Part shown: in pieces, positions 8,836 through 17,413 of the stretch
Numbering within the stretch: the first letter of the stretch is position 1
Layout: each line of letters begins with the position of its first letter
Source of the DNA: Isoptericola halotolerans
GTDB lineage: Bacteria; Actinomycetota; Actinomycetes; Actinomycetales; Cellulomonadaceae
Length of the DNA: 64,000 nt
Assembly (NCBI RefSeq): GCF_013149785.1
Contig: NZ_JABEZU010000001.1
Location: 1,178,001 to 1,242,000 of the forward strand
Reading direction: 5' to 3'
Made by a program: the position numbers and the translations under genes
The notes under the pieces: generated by a model
Seen by the model: only the letters and a program-made list of their open reading frames with translations
The model's database searches: none
What the model was told of the DNA's origin: nothing

Positions 8836-9687
8836 TCAGAGCGCCTTGACGATGTTCGCGAGCAGGTCGCTGATCCGCGGGCCGGCGGCCTGACCCGCCT
8901 CGAGGACCTCCTCGTGCGACAAGGGCTGCGGCGAGATCCCGGCCGCCAGGTTGGTCACCAGGGACACGCCGAGCACCTCCATGCCGGCGTGCCGCGCGGC
9001 GATCGCCTCCAGCGTGGTCGACATGCCGACCAGGTCCGCCCCCAGGATCCCGGCCATCTTCACTTCGGCGGGCGTCTCGTAGTGGGGGCCGGGGAACTGG
9101 GCGTACACGCCCTCCGGCAGCTCGGGATCGACCGACCGGGCCAGCTCGCGCAGACGAGGCGAGTACAGGTCCGTGAGGTCCACGAACGTCGCGCCCTCGA
9201 GCGGCGAGGTCGCGGTGAGGTTGAGGTGGTCGCGCAGCAGCACCGGCTGGCCCGGACGCCACGCCATGTGCAGTCCGCCGCAGCCGTTGGTCAGCACCAC
9301 CGACTCGCAGCCCGTCGCCGCCGCCGTGCGCACCCCGTGCACCACCCGCCGCACCCCGCGGCCCTCGTACAGGTGCGTGCGGCCCCCGATGACGAGCGCA
9401 TGGCGGGTCGAGCCGTCGGGACGCTCGACCCGGATCGAACGGGTCGTCGACGCGTGCCCCACCACGGACGCCTTCGCGAACCCGGGGATCTCGTGCGTGG
9501 GGAGCTCGGCGACGACGTCGCCGACGAGCTCGGCCGCTCCGCCCCAGCCGGAACCGAGGACGAGGGCGACGTCGTGCCCCGGCACACCCGTCACCTCGGC
9601 GATGTGGGCGGCGGCTGCGCGCGCGACGTCGAAGGGATCGGTCCTCGGGTCGTCGAGGTCCGGCGTCGTGGCAGGTGTGGTGCTCAT
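8836..9687 (-). CDS. punA: Purine-nucleoside phosphorylase
   Basis: The enzyme phosphorolyses purine (deoxy)nucleosides to free base and (deoxy)ribose 1-phosphate. The 283-residue protein matches the trimeric PNP class: LVLGSGWGG phosphate-binding loop, [49 protein letters not shown] and VTNLAAGIS. The ATG at 9687 is chosen because it begins 7 nt after a TACGCT -10 box. It lies 10 nt upstream of the mutase and is divergent from the quinone reductase. Confidence 0.95.
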   Translation of the reverse strand: MSTTPATTPDLDDPRTDPFDVARAAAAHIAEVTGVPGHDVALVLGSGWGGAAELVGDVVAELPTHEIPGFAKASVVGHASTTRSIRVERPDGSTRHALVIGGRTHLYEGRGVRRVVHGVRTAAATGCESVVLTNGCGGLHMAWRPGQPVLLRDHLNLTATSPLEGATFVDLTDLYSPRLRELARSVDPELPEGVYAQFPGPHYETPAEVKMAGILGADLVGMSTTLEAIAARHAGMEVLGVSLVTNLAAGISPQPLSHEEVLEAGQAAGPRISDLLANIVKAL

Positions 9688-9694
9688 GGACCCG

Positions 9695-9700
9695 AGCGTA
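9695..9700 (-). promoter_or_regulatory. Leaderless -10 element of the PNP-mutase operon
   Basis: Read on the minus strand, TACGCT is followed by 7 nt (CGGGTCC) and the ATG of the nucleoside phosphorylase. Confidence 0.5.
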
Positions 9701-9742
9701 TCTCTGCCCGCGGGACCCTGCCGCGCCTGCCACAATGGCACC

Positions 9743-11194
9743 GTGCCTGCCGAGAAGACCACCCCTGCCGGACCCAACCGCTCCGTCGTCGTCGTCGGCG
9801 GCGGCCCAGGAGGCTACGAGGCCGCCCTCGTCGCCCGCCGCACGGGCGCCGACGTCACCGTCGTCGAACGCTCGGGTCTGGGCGGCGCGACCGTCCTGAC
9901 CGACGTCGTCCCCTCCAAGACCCTCATCGCCACGGCCGAGTGGTTCACCATGGCCGAGTCCGCACCCGAGCTGGGCATCCGCACCGCCAGCTCCGTCACG
10001 CCCGGCGACGACCCCGACGACCGGCGGTCGCTGGTCGACCTGCAGGCCGTCAACAAGCGGGTGCTCGCGCTCGCGGCGGCGCAGTCGAGCGACATCCGCG
10101 CCCGCATGGACCGTGAGGGCGTCAGGATCGTCGACGGCAGCGGCCGTCTGGACGGACCCAGCCGCGTCGTCGTCTCCCCGTCCGACGGCGGCGCGGAGAT
10201 CACGCTCGACGCCGACATCGTGCTCCTCGCCACCGGCGCGACGCCGCGTACGCTGCCCACGGCGGAGCCGGACGGCGAGCGCATCCTCACCTGGACCCAG
10301 CTGTACAACCTGGCCACCCTGCCCGAGAAGCTGATCGTGGTCGGCTCCGGCGTCACCGGGGCGGAGTTCGCGGGCGCCTACCTCGCCCTCGGGTCCGAGG
10401 TGGTGCTCGTCTCCTCGCGCGACCGGGTGCTCCCCGGCGAGGACGAGGACGCCGCCGAGCTGCTCGAGGGCGTCTTCCGCCACCGCGGCATGACCGTCAT
10501 GTCCCGGTCGCGCGCCGCCGCGGCCGCGCGCACCGAGGACGGGGTCGCGGTCACCCTGGAGGACGGCCGGGTCGTCGAGGGGTCCCACGTGCTCATCGCC
10601 GTCGGCGGGGTCCCCAACACCGCCGGGCTGGGCCTGGAGGAGGCGGGCGTCCGCGTCAGCCGGTCCGGGCACATCGAGGTGGACCGCGTCTCACGCACCT
10701 CCGTGCGGGGCATCTACGCGGCCGGCGACTGCACCGGGGTGCTGCCGCTCGCCTCCGTCGCCGCGATGCAGGGACGGGTCGCGATGGCGCACGCCCTCGG
10801 CGACGCGGTCACCCCGCTGCACCTGGGCAACGTCGCGGCGAACATCTTCACCGCGCCGGAGATCTCCACGGTCGGGTACTCCGAGGAGGCGCTCCGCTCC
10901 CAGGGTTCGCGGTACATCACCACCACGCTGCCGCTGGCCCGCAACCCGCGCGCGAAGATGCACGGCGTGCACGACGGCTTCGTCAAGCTCTTCGCCCACC
11001 CCGAGGCGGGGGTCGTCCTCGGCGGCGTCGTCGTCGGCCCGCGGGCCAGCGAGCTGATCTTCCCGGTCGCGCTGGCGGTCTGCCACCGGCTGACGGTGGA
11101 CGACGTCGCCGAGACGTTCACGATCTACCCGTCCCTGTCGGGGACGATCGGCGAGGCGGCGCGCATGCTGCACGGGCAGCTCACGCCGCGCTGA
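9743..11194 (+). CDS. NAD(P)H-quinone dehydrogenase, LpdA-like flavoprotein
   Basis: This 483-residue member of the pyridine nucleotide-disulfide oxidoreductase family has an N-terminal FAD site ([17 protein letters not shown]), a central NAD(P) site ([20 protein letters not shown]), the FAD-binding IYAAGDCTG and the C-terminal dimerisation domain. The redox-active CxxxxC of lipoamide dehydrogenases is replaced: the segment reads [16 protein letters not shown] with no Cys. This matches mycobacterial LpdA (Rv3303c), which reduces quinones. The GTG at 9743 is chosen because the protein then begins just before the first beta strand. The longer in-frame alternative would overlap the divergent PNP start. 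Confidence 0.9.
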   Translation: MPAEKTTPAGPNRSVVVVGGGPGGYEAALVARRTGADVTVVERSGLGGATVLTDVVPSKTLIATAEWFTMAESAPELGIRTASSVTPGDDPDDRRSLVDLQAVNKRVLALAAAQSSDIRARMDREGVRIVDGSGRLDGPSRVVVSPSDGGAEITLDADIVLLATGATPRTLPTAEPDGERILTWTQLYNLATLPEKLIVVGSGVTGAEFAGAYLALGSEVVLVSSRDRVLPGEDEDAAELLEGVFRHRGMTVMSRSRAAAAARTEDGVAVTLEDGRVVEGSHVLIAVGGVPNTAGLGLEEAGVRVSRSGHIEVDRVSRTSVRGIYAAGDCTGVLPLASVAAMQGRVAMAHALGDAVTPLHLGNVAANIFTAPEISTVGYSEEALRSQGSRYITTTLPLARNPRAKMHGVHDGFVKLFAHPEAGVVLGGVVVGPRASELIFPVALAVCHRLTVDDVAETFTIYPSLSGTIGEAARMLHGQLTPR

Positions 11195-11213
11195 CGCCGG
11201 GCGGGGCCGCGGC

Positions 11214-11726
11214 TCAGCGCTGGTCGTCGAGCAGCGTCATCAGGTGGGGCAGGGAGGCGGCGAAGGCCGGGTGCAGGTCGAGCCCGGCCACGTCGTCGAC
11301 CGGTACCCAGCGCACCTCGATGCTCTCCGGGTCGGTGGCGGACACGTGCGTACGCCGACCCTCGAGAGTCTCGGCGAGCACCGTCGTGTAGGTCCACACG
11401 CCGTGGTCCAGCACGTGCTCCGCGACGACCCGGACGGAGGCCGGGTCGACGCCGGCCTCCTCGGCGGCCTCGCGCAGCGCCCCCTGCGTCGGGGTCTCTC
11501 CCGGCGCGACGGCGCCGCCGGGGATGCCCCACGTGCCGCCGTGGTGGGACCACGTGGCCCGGTGCTGCAGCACGACCTCGGTCACCCTGCCGGGTCTGCC
11601 ACCCGGGGCGGGCGGGGCCCGGCGGACCAGGAACAGACCGGCCGCCCCGTGCAGCCCCCAGTGCTGGTGGTCTCCGCACTGCACCCAGCCGTCACCGGGG
11701 TGCCGGTGATGCAGGGTGCCGGACAT
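11214..11726 (-). CDS. NUDIX hydrolase
   Basis: The protein has 170 residues. The Nudix box is complete: GAVAPGETPTQGALREAAEE followed by AG, fitting GX5EX7REUXEEXGU. The N-terminal segment DGWVQCGDHQHWGLHGAAGLFL and the ATWSHHGGTWGIPGG strand are seen in actinobacterial Nudix proteins. The likely substrate is a nucleoside diphosphate derivative, but the box does not define it. It starts 5 nt after the biotin carboxylase stop and belongs to that operon. It converges on the lpdA-like gene. Confidence 0.9.
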   Translation of the reverse strand: MSGTLHHRHPGDGWVQCGDHQHWGLHGAAGLFLVRRAPPAPGGRPGRVTEVVLQHRATWSHHGGTWGIPGGAVAPGETPTQGALREAAEEAGVDPASVRVVAEHVLDHGVWTYTTVLAETLEGRRTHVSATDPESIEVRWVPVDDVAGLDLHPAFAASLPHLMTLLDDQR

Positions 11727-11731
11727 GTCGA

Positions 11732-13528
11732 TCAGGCGATCTCGCAGATGGCGGTGCCGGCGGAGACGCCGGCTCCGGCCACGAGCGCCAGGCCCTTGAT
11801 CGTCCCGGCCCGATGAGCGGTGATCGGCTGTTCCATCTTCATCGCCTCGAGCACGACGACCAGGTCGCCCTCGGCCACCTCGTCGCCCTCGGCGACCGCG
11901 ACCTTGACGATGGTGCCCTGCATCGGGGAGGCCAGGGTGGTGCCACCCGCGCCGGTCCCGGTGCCGCGGGCGGCGCGGCGCACGGCGCGGCGTGCAGGTC
12001 GTGCGGAGCCGGCGGCCCGGCCCATGCCCAGCCCGGCGGGCAGGACGACCTCGAGGCGCCGCCCGCCGACCTCGACCACCACGCGCTCCGGCGGTTCCTC
12101 CGGCCCTTCGGCGAGGTCGGGGACGGGCGGGTGGCTCGGTCCGAGACCGGCGACCGTCTCGGCGAAGGTCGTCTCGATCCATCGCGTGTGCACGGCGAAG
12201 TCGGCGGCGGAGGCGTCCTCGCCCGCGACCGGCACGAAGTCGGGGGACTCGAGCACGGCACGGTGGAACGGCACCACGGTGGGGATGCCGGACACCTCGA
12301 GCTCGCGCAGCGCGCGCCGTGCCCGCTGCACGGCCTGGGTGCGGGTGGCCCCGGTGACGACGAGCTTGGCGATCATCGAGTCGAACAGCCCGGAGACGGT
12401 GTCGCCCTCGACCACACCGGTGTCGACGCGCACGCCCGGCCCGGAGGGCCAGCGCAGCGTCGAGATGGTGCCCGGCGCCGGCAGGAACCCGGCGGCGGGG
12501 TCCTCGCCGTTGATCCGGAACTCGAGGGAATGACCCCGGGGGGACGTCGTGGAGTAGCCGAGCTCCTCGCCGGAGGCGATGCGCAGCTGCTCGCGGACGA
12601 GGTCGATCCCCGTGACCTCCTCGGTGACGGGGTGCTCCACCTGCAGGCGGGTGTTGACCTCCAGGAAGGACAGCGTGCCGTCGGTGCCGACGAGGAACTC
12701 GCAGGTCCCGGCACCGACGTAGCCGGCCTCGCGCAGGATCGCCTTCGAGGCGCGGTCCAGCTCGGCCTCCTGCTCGGCGCTGAGGAACGGGGCGGGAGCC
12801 TCCTCCACCAGCTTCTGGTGGCGACGCTGCAGCGAGCAGTCGCGGGTGGAGACCACGACGACGTTGCCGTGCGTGTCCGCCAGGCACTGCGTCTCGACGT
12901 GCCGGGGCTTGTCGAGATAGCGCTCCACGAAGCACTCGCCACGGCCGAACGCTGCCACCGCCTCGCGCACCGCCGAGTCGTACAGCTCGTCGATCTCCTC
13001 GTGGGTGCGGGCGACCTTCAGGCCGCGCCCGCCACCGCCGAACGCTGCCTTGATGGCGATCGGCAGCCCGTGCTCCGCGGCGAAGTCCCGGACCTCGGAG
13101 GAGTCCGAGACCGGGTCCTTGGTGCCGGGCACCAGGGGTGCACCCGCCCGCTGGGCGATGTGGCGGGCGCTGACCTTGTCACCGAGGGACTCGATCGCGG
13201 ACGGCGGCGGGCCGATCCAGACCAGGCCCGCGTCGATGACCGCCTGGGCGAAGCCGGCGTTCTCCGAGAGGAACCCGTAGCCGGGGTGGACGGCGTCGGC
13301 ACCGGACCGGCGGGCGACGTCGAGCAGCTTGTCGACGTCCAGGTAGGTGTCCGCGGCCCGGGTGCCGTCGAGGGCGAACGCCTCGTCGGCGAGCTGGACG
13401 TGCAGGGCCTGCCGGTCGGGGTCGGCGTACACCGCGACGGAGGTGATGCCTGCGTCGGCGCAGGCGCGGGCGATGCGGACAGCGATCTCACCGCGGTTGG
13501 CGACGAGGACCTTCGTGATGGTGGGCAC
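11732..13528 (-). CDS. accA3: Acyl-CoA carboxylase alpha subunit (biotin carboxylase plus biotin carboxyl carrier domain)
   Basis: This 598-residue subunit carboxylates its own biotin with ATP and bicarbonate for malonyl-CoA and other acyl-CoA synthesis. Residues 1-450 form the biotin carboxylase ([72 protein letters not shown]). An Ala/Pro-rich linker leads to the carrier domain with the biotinyl lysine in EAMKMEQ (about K564). The start is GTG, 5 nt after a TACCGT hexamer. Beta and epsilon subunits and birA lie 7-11 kb away in this window. Confidence 0.96.
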   Translation of the reverse strand: MPTITKVLVANRGEIAVRIARACADAGITSVAVYADPDRQALHVQLADEAFALDGTRAADTYLDVDKLLDVARRSGADAVHPGYGFLSENAGFAQAVIDAGLVWIGPPPSAIESLGDKVSARHIAQRAGAPLVPGTKDPVSDSSEVRDFAAEHGLPIAIKAAFGGGGRGLKVARTHEEIDELYDSAVREAVAAFGRGECFVERYLDKPRHVETQCLADTHGNVVVVSTRDCSLQRRHQKLVEEAPAPFLSAEQEAELDRASKAILREAGYVGAGTCEFLVGTDGTLSFLEVNTRLQVEHPVTEEVTGIDLVREQLRIASGEELGYSTTSPRGHSLEFRINGEDPAAGFLPAPGTISTLRWPSGPGVRVDTGVVEGDTVSGLFDSMIAKLVVTGATRTQAVQRARRALRELEVSGIPTVVPFHRAVLESPDFVPVAGEDASAADFAVHTRWIETTFAETVAGLGPSHPPVPDLAEGPEEPPERVVVEVGGRRLEVVLPAGLGMGRAAGSARPARRAVRRAARGTGTGAGGTTLASPMQGTIVKVAVAEGDEVAEGDLVVVLEAMKMEQPITAHRAGTIKGLALVAGAGVSAGTAICEIA

Positions 13529-13687
13529 GGCTCACGGTAACGCGCCGGGCGCCCTGCTCCACCACTCCGTACGGCCCGGGTCGGGAAGTCTGTGCCGGGT
13601 GCCAACAGGGGTCGGAGCCGTTTGTGCACTTCCCACATGGCCAGGGGGGTGATCGGCGACCTGGCAGCCGATGGGTTGGCGGTTTCG

Positions 13688-14332
13688 TCAGCCTCGGACC
13701 TGCGGGGCGCGCAGATCGCGGAACGGGACACCGATCTCGGCGAGGAGCTCCCGCACCAACGGCAGGCTCACGCCGACGACCCCGTGGTGGTCACCCTCGA
13801 TCCGCTCGACGTACGGCCCGCCGATCCCGTCGATCGTGAAGGCGCCGGCCACCTGCAAGGGTTCGCCGGTGGCCACGTAGGCGTCGATCTCGGCGTCGTC
13901 GAGGTCGGCGAAGTGGACCGTGGTCGAGGAGGTCGCCCCCAGCGTGGCCGCGGTGCCGCCGTCGTCGGGGTCCCTCAGGTCGATCACCCAGTGCCCGCTG
14001 TGCAGGACGCCCGAGCGGCCGCGCAGGCGGCGCCAGCGCTCGCGCGCGACGTCGGCCGTGCCCGGCTTGCCGACGACCTCGCCGTCGATCTCGAGCATCG
14101 AGTCGCAGCCGAGCACCAGCGCGCCGGCCGTGTGCGTGGCGACCTCCTCGGCCTTGGCCTGCGCGAGGACCAGGACGGCATCGACCGGGCTGAGGTCGGC
14201 GAAGCGTTCGCGCGCACCGGCCAGGACGGCGTCCTCGTCGACCCGCGAGACGACGACCTCCGGCTCGACCCCGGCGGAACGCAGGGTGGCGAGACGGGCG
14301 GGGGACTTCGAGGCGAGGACCAGGCGAGGCAC
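13688..14332 (-). CDS. maf: Maf-like nucleotide pyrophosphatase
   Basis: The 214-residue protein has the Maf/Ham1-fold signatures: LASKSPARLATLRSAGV at the N-terminus, GCDSMLEIDGEVVGKP, and the C-terminal GPYVERIEGDHHGVVGVSLP. Maf proteins hydrolyse non-canonical or methylated nucleotides and were first linked to septum formation. The GTG at 14332 is chosen because the family begins (V/M)PRLVLASxSPxR and a TAGGCT -10 box lies 7 nt upstream. In many actinobacteria maf accompanies the accD/accE genes, consistent with this neighbourhood. Confidence 0.93.
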   Translation of the reverse strand: MPRLVLASKSPARLATLRSAGVEPEVVVSRVDEDAVLAGARERFADLSPVDAVLVLAQAKAEEVATHTAGALVLGCDSMLEIDGEVVGKPGTADVARERWRRLRGRSGVLHSGHWVIDLRDPDDGGTAATLGATSSTTVHFADLDDAEIDAYVATGEPLQVAGAFTIDGIGGPYVERIEGDHHGVVGVSLPLVRELLAEIGVPFRDLRAPQVRG

Positions 14333-14339
14333 GTCAGGG

Positions 14340-14345
14340 AGCCTA
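14340..14345 (-). promoter_or_regulatory. Leaderless -10 element of maf
   Basis: On the minus strand TAGGCT is followed by CCCTGAC and the GTG start at 14332. Confidence 0.5.
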
Positions 14346-14484
14346 GCCGACAGGTCCCAGGGGCTCCCGAACCGTTTCACCACCTGCCCCCTCTCTGTCG
14401 ACGAATATAACGTTCAACCCGCGCGGACCTGGTCCGCGGACGTAGACCCGGCAGTGCCGCTGAGGACCACCACGGAGGAGCACC

Positions 14485-15750
14485 ATGCGACGACCGAACC
14501 CGACCCGAGGCCGACGGACGCTGCTGTCGTCGGCCGCGGCCGCGCTGCTCGTCCTGGGAGGGCTGTCCGCACCCGTCGCGTCGGCAGCGCCCGGCGCATC
14601 GGTACCGACCGGCGCATCGGTACCGACCGGTGTCGCCACCCAGGCGACCACGGACGGCTGCGGTCAGCCTGCGGGCCTGTCCACGGGCAACCACACCATC
14701 ACCAGCGGTGGGCAGGCCCGGTCGTTCCGCCTCGACGTGCCGGGCGGGTACGACCCGAACCAGCCGTACCGCCTCGTGGTGGGACTGCACTGGTGGCACG
14801 GCACCTCGGCGGACGTGGAGAACCAGGGCTACTACGGCCTCGAGCCGCTGTCGGGCGACAGCACCGTGTTCGTCGCGCCGCAGGGCATCGACAACGCGTG
14901 GCCCAACTCGGGCGGCCGGGACGTCGCGTTCATCGACGACGTGCTGAGCACCGTCGGGTCGGCGCTGTGCATCGACACCTCTCAGCGGTTCGCGACCGGC
15001 TTCAGCTACGGCGGGGGCATGAGCAACGCGCTGGCGTGCGCGCGCGCCGACGTGTTCCGTGCGGTGGCGGTGCTCAACGGTGCCCAGCTGTCCGGGTGCG
15101 ACGGTGGGTCCGAGCCGATCGCCTACCTGGGCTCGCACGGAGTCGTCGACGACGTGCTCAACATCTCCCAGGGACGGCAGCTGCGGGACCGCGTCCTGCA
15201 GACCAACGGGTGCCAGGCGCAGAACGCGCCCGAGCCGGCTCCTGGCAGTGGTACCCACCTCAAGACGGCCTACTCGTGCGACGACGCCTACCCGGTGGTG
15301 TGGATCGCCTCGGACAGCGGGCACGTGTGGGACCCGCGCGACCAGGGTCAGAACCAGTCCTGGGTCCCGGGCGAGATCTGGGAGTTCTTCACCGCCCTGG
15401 CGTCCGAGACGCCGGACCCGGACCCCACGCCGGACCCGGACCCCACGGACCCGACGCCGGGCGAGGACTGCACGGCGACCTACACCACCGTGAACTCGTG
15501 GTCGGGCGGCTTCCAGGGTGAGGTCACGGTCCGAGCCGGCTCGCCGACGTCGTCCTGGACCGTCACCTGGGACCAGGCCGGCGGGAGCATCGACCAGGTG
15601 TGGAACGGTGAGGTCGCCACGCAGGGAGGGACCGTCGTCGTCCGCAACGCGTCCTGGAACGGCCAGCTTCCGGCCGGCGGCACGGCGACGTTCGGGTTCC
15701 TCGCCAGCGGTCAGCCGACGACGCCGGACCTGACCTGCTCGAGCACCTGA
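14485..15750 (+). CDS. Secreted PHB-depolymerase-family esterase with C-terminal CBM2 cellulose-binding module
   Basis: The protein has 421 residues. A signal peptide is evident (RRTLLSSAAAALLVLGG, cleavage near VASAA). The alpha/beta-hydrolase domain (about 57-307) has the nucleophile elbow GFSYGGG (S174), an acid candidate in SHGVVDD and the histidine in DSGHVWD (H280), resembling LpqC/feruloyl or acetylxylan esterases. A DPDPTPDPDP linker joins it to a family 2 carbohydrate-binding module (328-421) with conserved Trp residues. It probably removes ester side groups from plant polysaccharides while bound to cellulose. An upstream GGAGGAG supports the ATG. Confidence 0.9.
   Translation: MRRPNPTRGRRTLLSSAAAALLVLGGLSAPVASAAPGASVPTGASVPTGVATQATTDGCGQPAGLSTGNHTITSGGQARSFRLDVPGGYDPNQPYRLVVGLHWWHGTSADVENQGYYGLEPLSGDSTVFVAPQGIDNAWPNSGGRDVAFIDDVLSTVGSALCIDTSQRFATGFSYGGGMSNALACARADVFRAVAVLNGAQLSGCDGGSEPIAYLGSHGVVDDVLNISQGRQLRDRVLQTNGCQAQNAPEPAPGSGTHLKTAYSCDDAYPVVWIASDSGHVWDPRDQGQNQSWVPGEIWEFFTALASETPDPDPTPDPDPTDPTPGEDCTATYTTVNSWSGGFQGEVTVRAGSPTSSWTVTWDQAGGSIDQVWNGEVATQGGTVVVRNASWNGQLPAGGTATFGFLASGQPTTPDLTCSST
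14593..14628 (+). repeat. Two perfect 18-bp tandem repeats inside the esterase gene
   Basis: GGCGCATCGGTACCGACC occurs twice head to tail and encodes a duplicated GASVPT after the signal peptide. It looks like a recent in-frame slippage product in the disordered N-terminal spacer. Confidence 0.85.
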
Positions 15751-15766
15751 CCGCGGCGCGCCGCGG
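15751..15766. terminator. Perfect GC palindrome between convergent genes
   Basis: CCGCGGCGCGCCGCGG is a perfect 16-bp palindrome filling the gap between the stop codons of the esterase and the YitT-family gene. It probably acts as a bidirectional terminator. No U-tract is present, which is common in actinobacteria. Confidence 0.55.
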
Positions 15767-15768
15767 GC

Positions 15769-16401
15769 TCAGTAGCCCATGTACCGGCCGGGCCGGTGGT
15801 TCAGTGCCAGCACGAGGTTCAGCAGCGCGGCTCCGACGGCGGAGACGAGCACCACGAACGGCTCGACGACGATGAGGGCGAGCAGCACGACGGCCGTGTC
15901 CAGCGCCATCTGGACGTAGCCGGCACGCCAGCCGAGCCGCTCCTGGGCCAGGAGCGCGACGATGTTGAACCCGCCGATGCTCGAGCGGTGCCGGAACACG
16001 ATGAGCAGCCCGACGCCGGCCAGCACGTTGCCGCCGAGCACGCCGTACAGGGTCGGGACGTCCACGACGCCGAACATCGCGGACTGCAGGGCGCTGAACG
16101 ACGAGACCAGGGCGATCGAGAGGCCGGTGCGCAGGGTGAAGTCCCATCCCTTCTTCCAGATCGCCAGGAGGAAGAACGGTGCGTTGACCAGGGCGAAGAG
16201 CCACCCGAACGGGACGTCGACGGCGTAGCTGATCAGCAGCGCGAGGCCCGCGGTGCCGCCGGTGACGGCTTGCACGGACTGCAGCAGGTACAGGCCCAGC
16301 GACACCACGAACGTCCCGGTGAGCAGGCCGAGGGCGTCCTCCAGGAGGCTGTGCCTGACGTCCTCCGGCTTGAGGTCGGACTGGCGGGGTGCGCTGCTCA
16401 T
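15769..16401 (-). CDS. YitT-family membrane protein
   Basis: The 210-residue protein has about five or six transmembrane segments, beginning LLTGTFVVSLGLYLLQSVQA. The family features GGTAGLALLISY, VNAPFFLLAIWKKGWDF and GGFNIVALLAQERLGWRAG match the DUF161/YitT group without the extra DUF2179 cytoplasmic domain. The function of these proteins is not established and a transport role is inferred from topology. The gene stands alone and converges on the esterase gene. Confidence 0.85.
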   Translation of the reverse strand: MSSAPRQSDLKPEDVRHSLLEDALGLLTGTFVVSLGLYLLQSVQAVTGGTAGLALLISYAVDVPFGWLFALVNAPFFLLAIWKKGWDFTLRTGLSIALVSSFSALQSAMFGVVDVPTLYGVLGGNVLAGVGLLIVFRHRSSIGGFNIVALLAQERLGWRAGYVQMALDTAVVLLALIVVEPFVVLVSAVGAALLNLVLALNHRPGRYMGY

Positions 16402-16488
16402 CGGGTCCTCCGGGGTCGGGGTAGGCGGCGCCGTCGTCCGGGGGTGTGGTGCGACGGCGTGCTCATGTTCACACGTCGGCGGGGGTGA

Positions 16489-17412
16489 CTACGTCAAGAG
16501 CGCGGCGGCCACGAGCAGCACGACGGGCGAGGCGAGAGTGGTCACCAGGATCGTGTCCCGGGCCAGCACCTCGCCGCGGCGGAAGCGCGCGGCGTAGTTG
16601 TAGATGTTCTGCGCGGTGGGCAGCGCAGCGAGGGTCACCGCGGAGACCACCGTGGCGTCGTCGAGCCCGAACCCGAAGCGGGCCACGACGAACGCCACGG
16701 CCGGCATCAGCACCGCCTTGAGCACGGCGGCCACGACGACGGGGGCGCGGCCCTCGCGACCGCGCAGCGGTCTCGACCCGTGCAGCGACATGCCGAACGC
16801 GAGCAGGATCATCGGGATCGCGGCGCCACCCAGGATCTCCAGCGGCGCCAGGACGACGTCGGGCACCGTCACGCCCGTCAGGGAGACCGCGGCACCGGCC
16901 AGCGCGCCGAGGATGATCGGGTTGCGGACCGGCTGACTGAGCACGAACCGCAGCGAGACCCTCTTCTCCGAGGTCGTGGAGTCGAGCAGGAGCAGCACCA
17001 GCGGGGAGATGACGAGCAGCTGCAGCCCGATGACGGGGACCACGGCGGTGGCGTCGCCCAGCACGTAGACCGCCACCGGCAGGCCGATGTTGCCCGCGTT
17101 GACGTAGCCGGCACCCAGCGCCCCGATCGTGGCCTCGGGAGCTCGCAGCCGGAACCACAGCAGGTTCACCACGACGAAGCAGACGGCGGCGCTCGCGGCG
17201 GCGATCGCCTGCACCAGCAGGGGGGCGCCCAGCAGCTCACCGAGGTCGGCGTCGGCGACCACGGTGAACAGCAGGGCGGGACTGGCGACGAAGAAGCCGA
17301 CCCGGTTGAGCGTCTCGCGGGCGTCGGGCCCGCCGATGCGCAGGCGTGACGCGACGTACCCGGCGGCGATGACGACGCCGATGATCGCGAAGCCGGTGAG
17401 GATCCCCTGCAC
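16489..17412 (-). CDS. AEC-family (auxin efflux carrier-like) transporter
   Basis: The 307-residue protein has about ten hydrophobic helices. The motif GAGYVNAGNIGLPVAVYVLGD in the first half and LAALPTAQNIYNYAARF in the second are the hallmark Asn-containing crossover segments of the AEC/PIN-like family. It probably exports a small organic anion. The GTG at 17412 begins 1 nt after the stop of the DUF885 gene, so the two genes form an operon and translation is probably coupled. Confidence 0.88.
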   Translation of the reverse strand: MQGILTGFAIIGVVIAAGYVASRLRIGGPDARETLNRVGFFVASPALLFTVVADADLGELLGAPLLVQAIAAASAAVCFVVVNLLWFRLRAPEATIGALGAGYVNAGNIGLPVAVYVLGDATAVVPVIGLQLLVISPLVLLLLDSTTSEKRVSLRFVLSQPVRNPIILGALAGAAVSLTGVTVPDVVLAPLEILGGAAIPMILLAFGMSLHGSRPLRGREGRAPVVVAAVLKAVLMPAVAFVVARFGFGLDDATVVSAVTLAALPTAQNIYNYAARFRRGEVLARDTILVTTLASPVVLLVAAALLT

Positions 17413-17413
17413 G

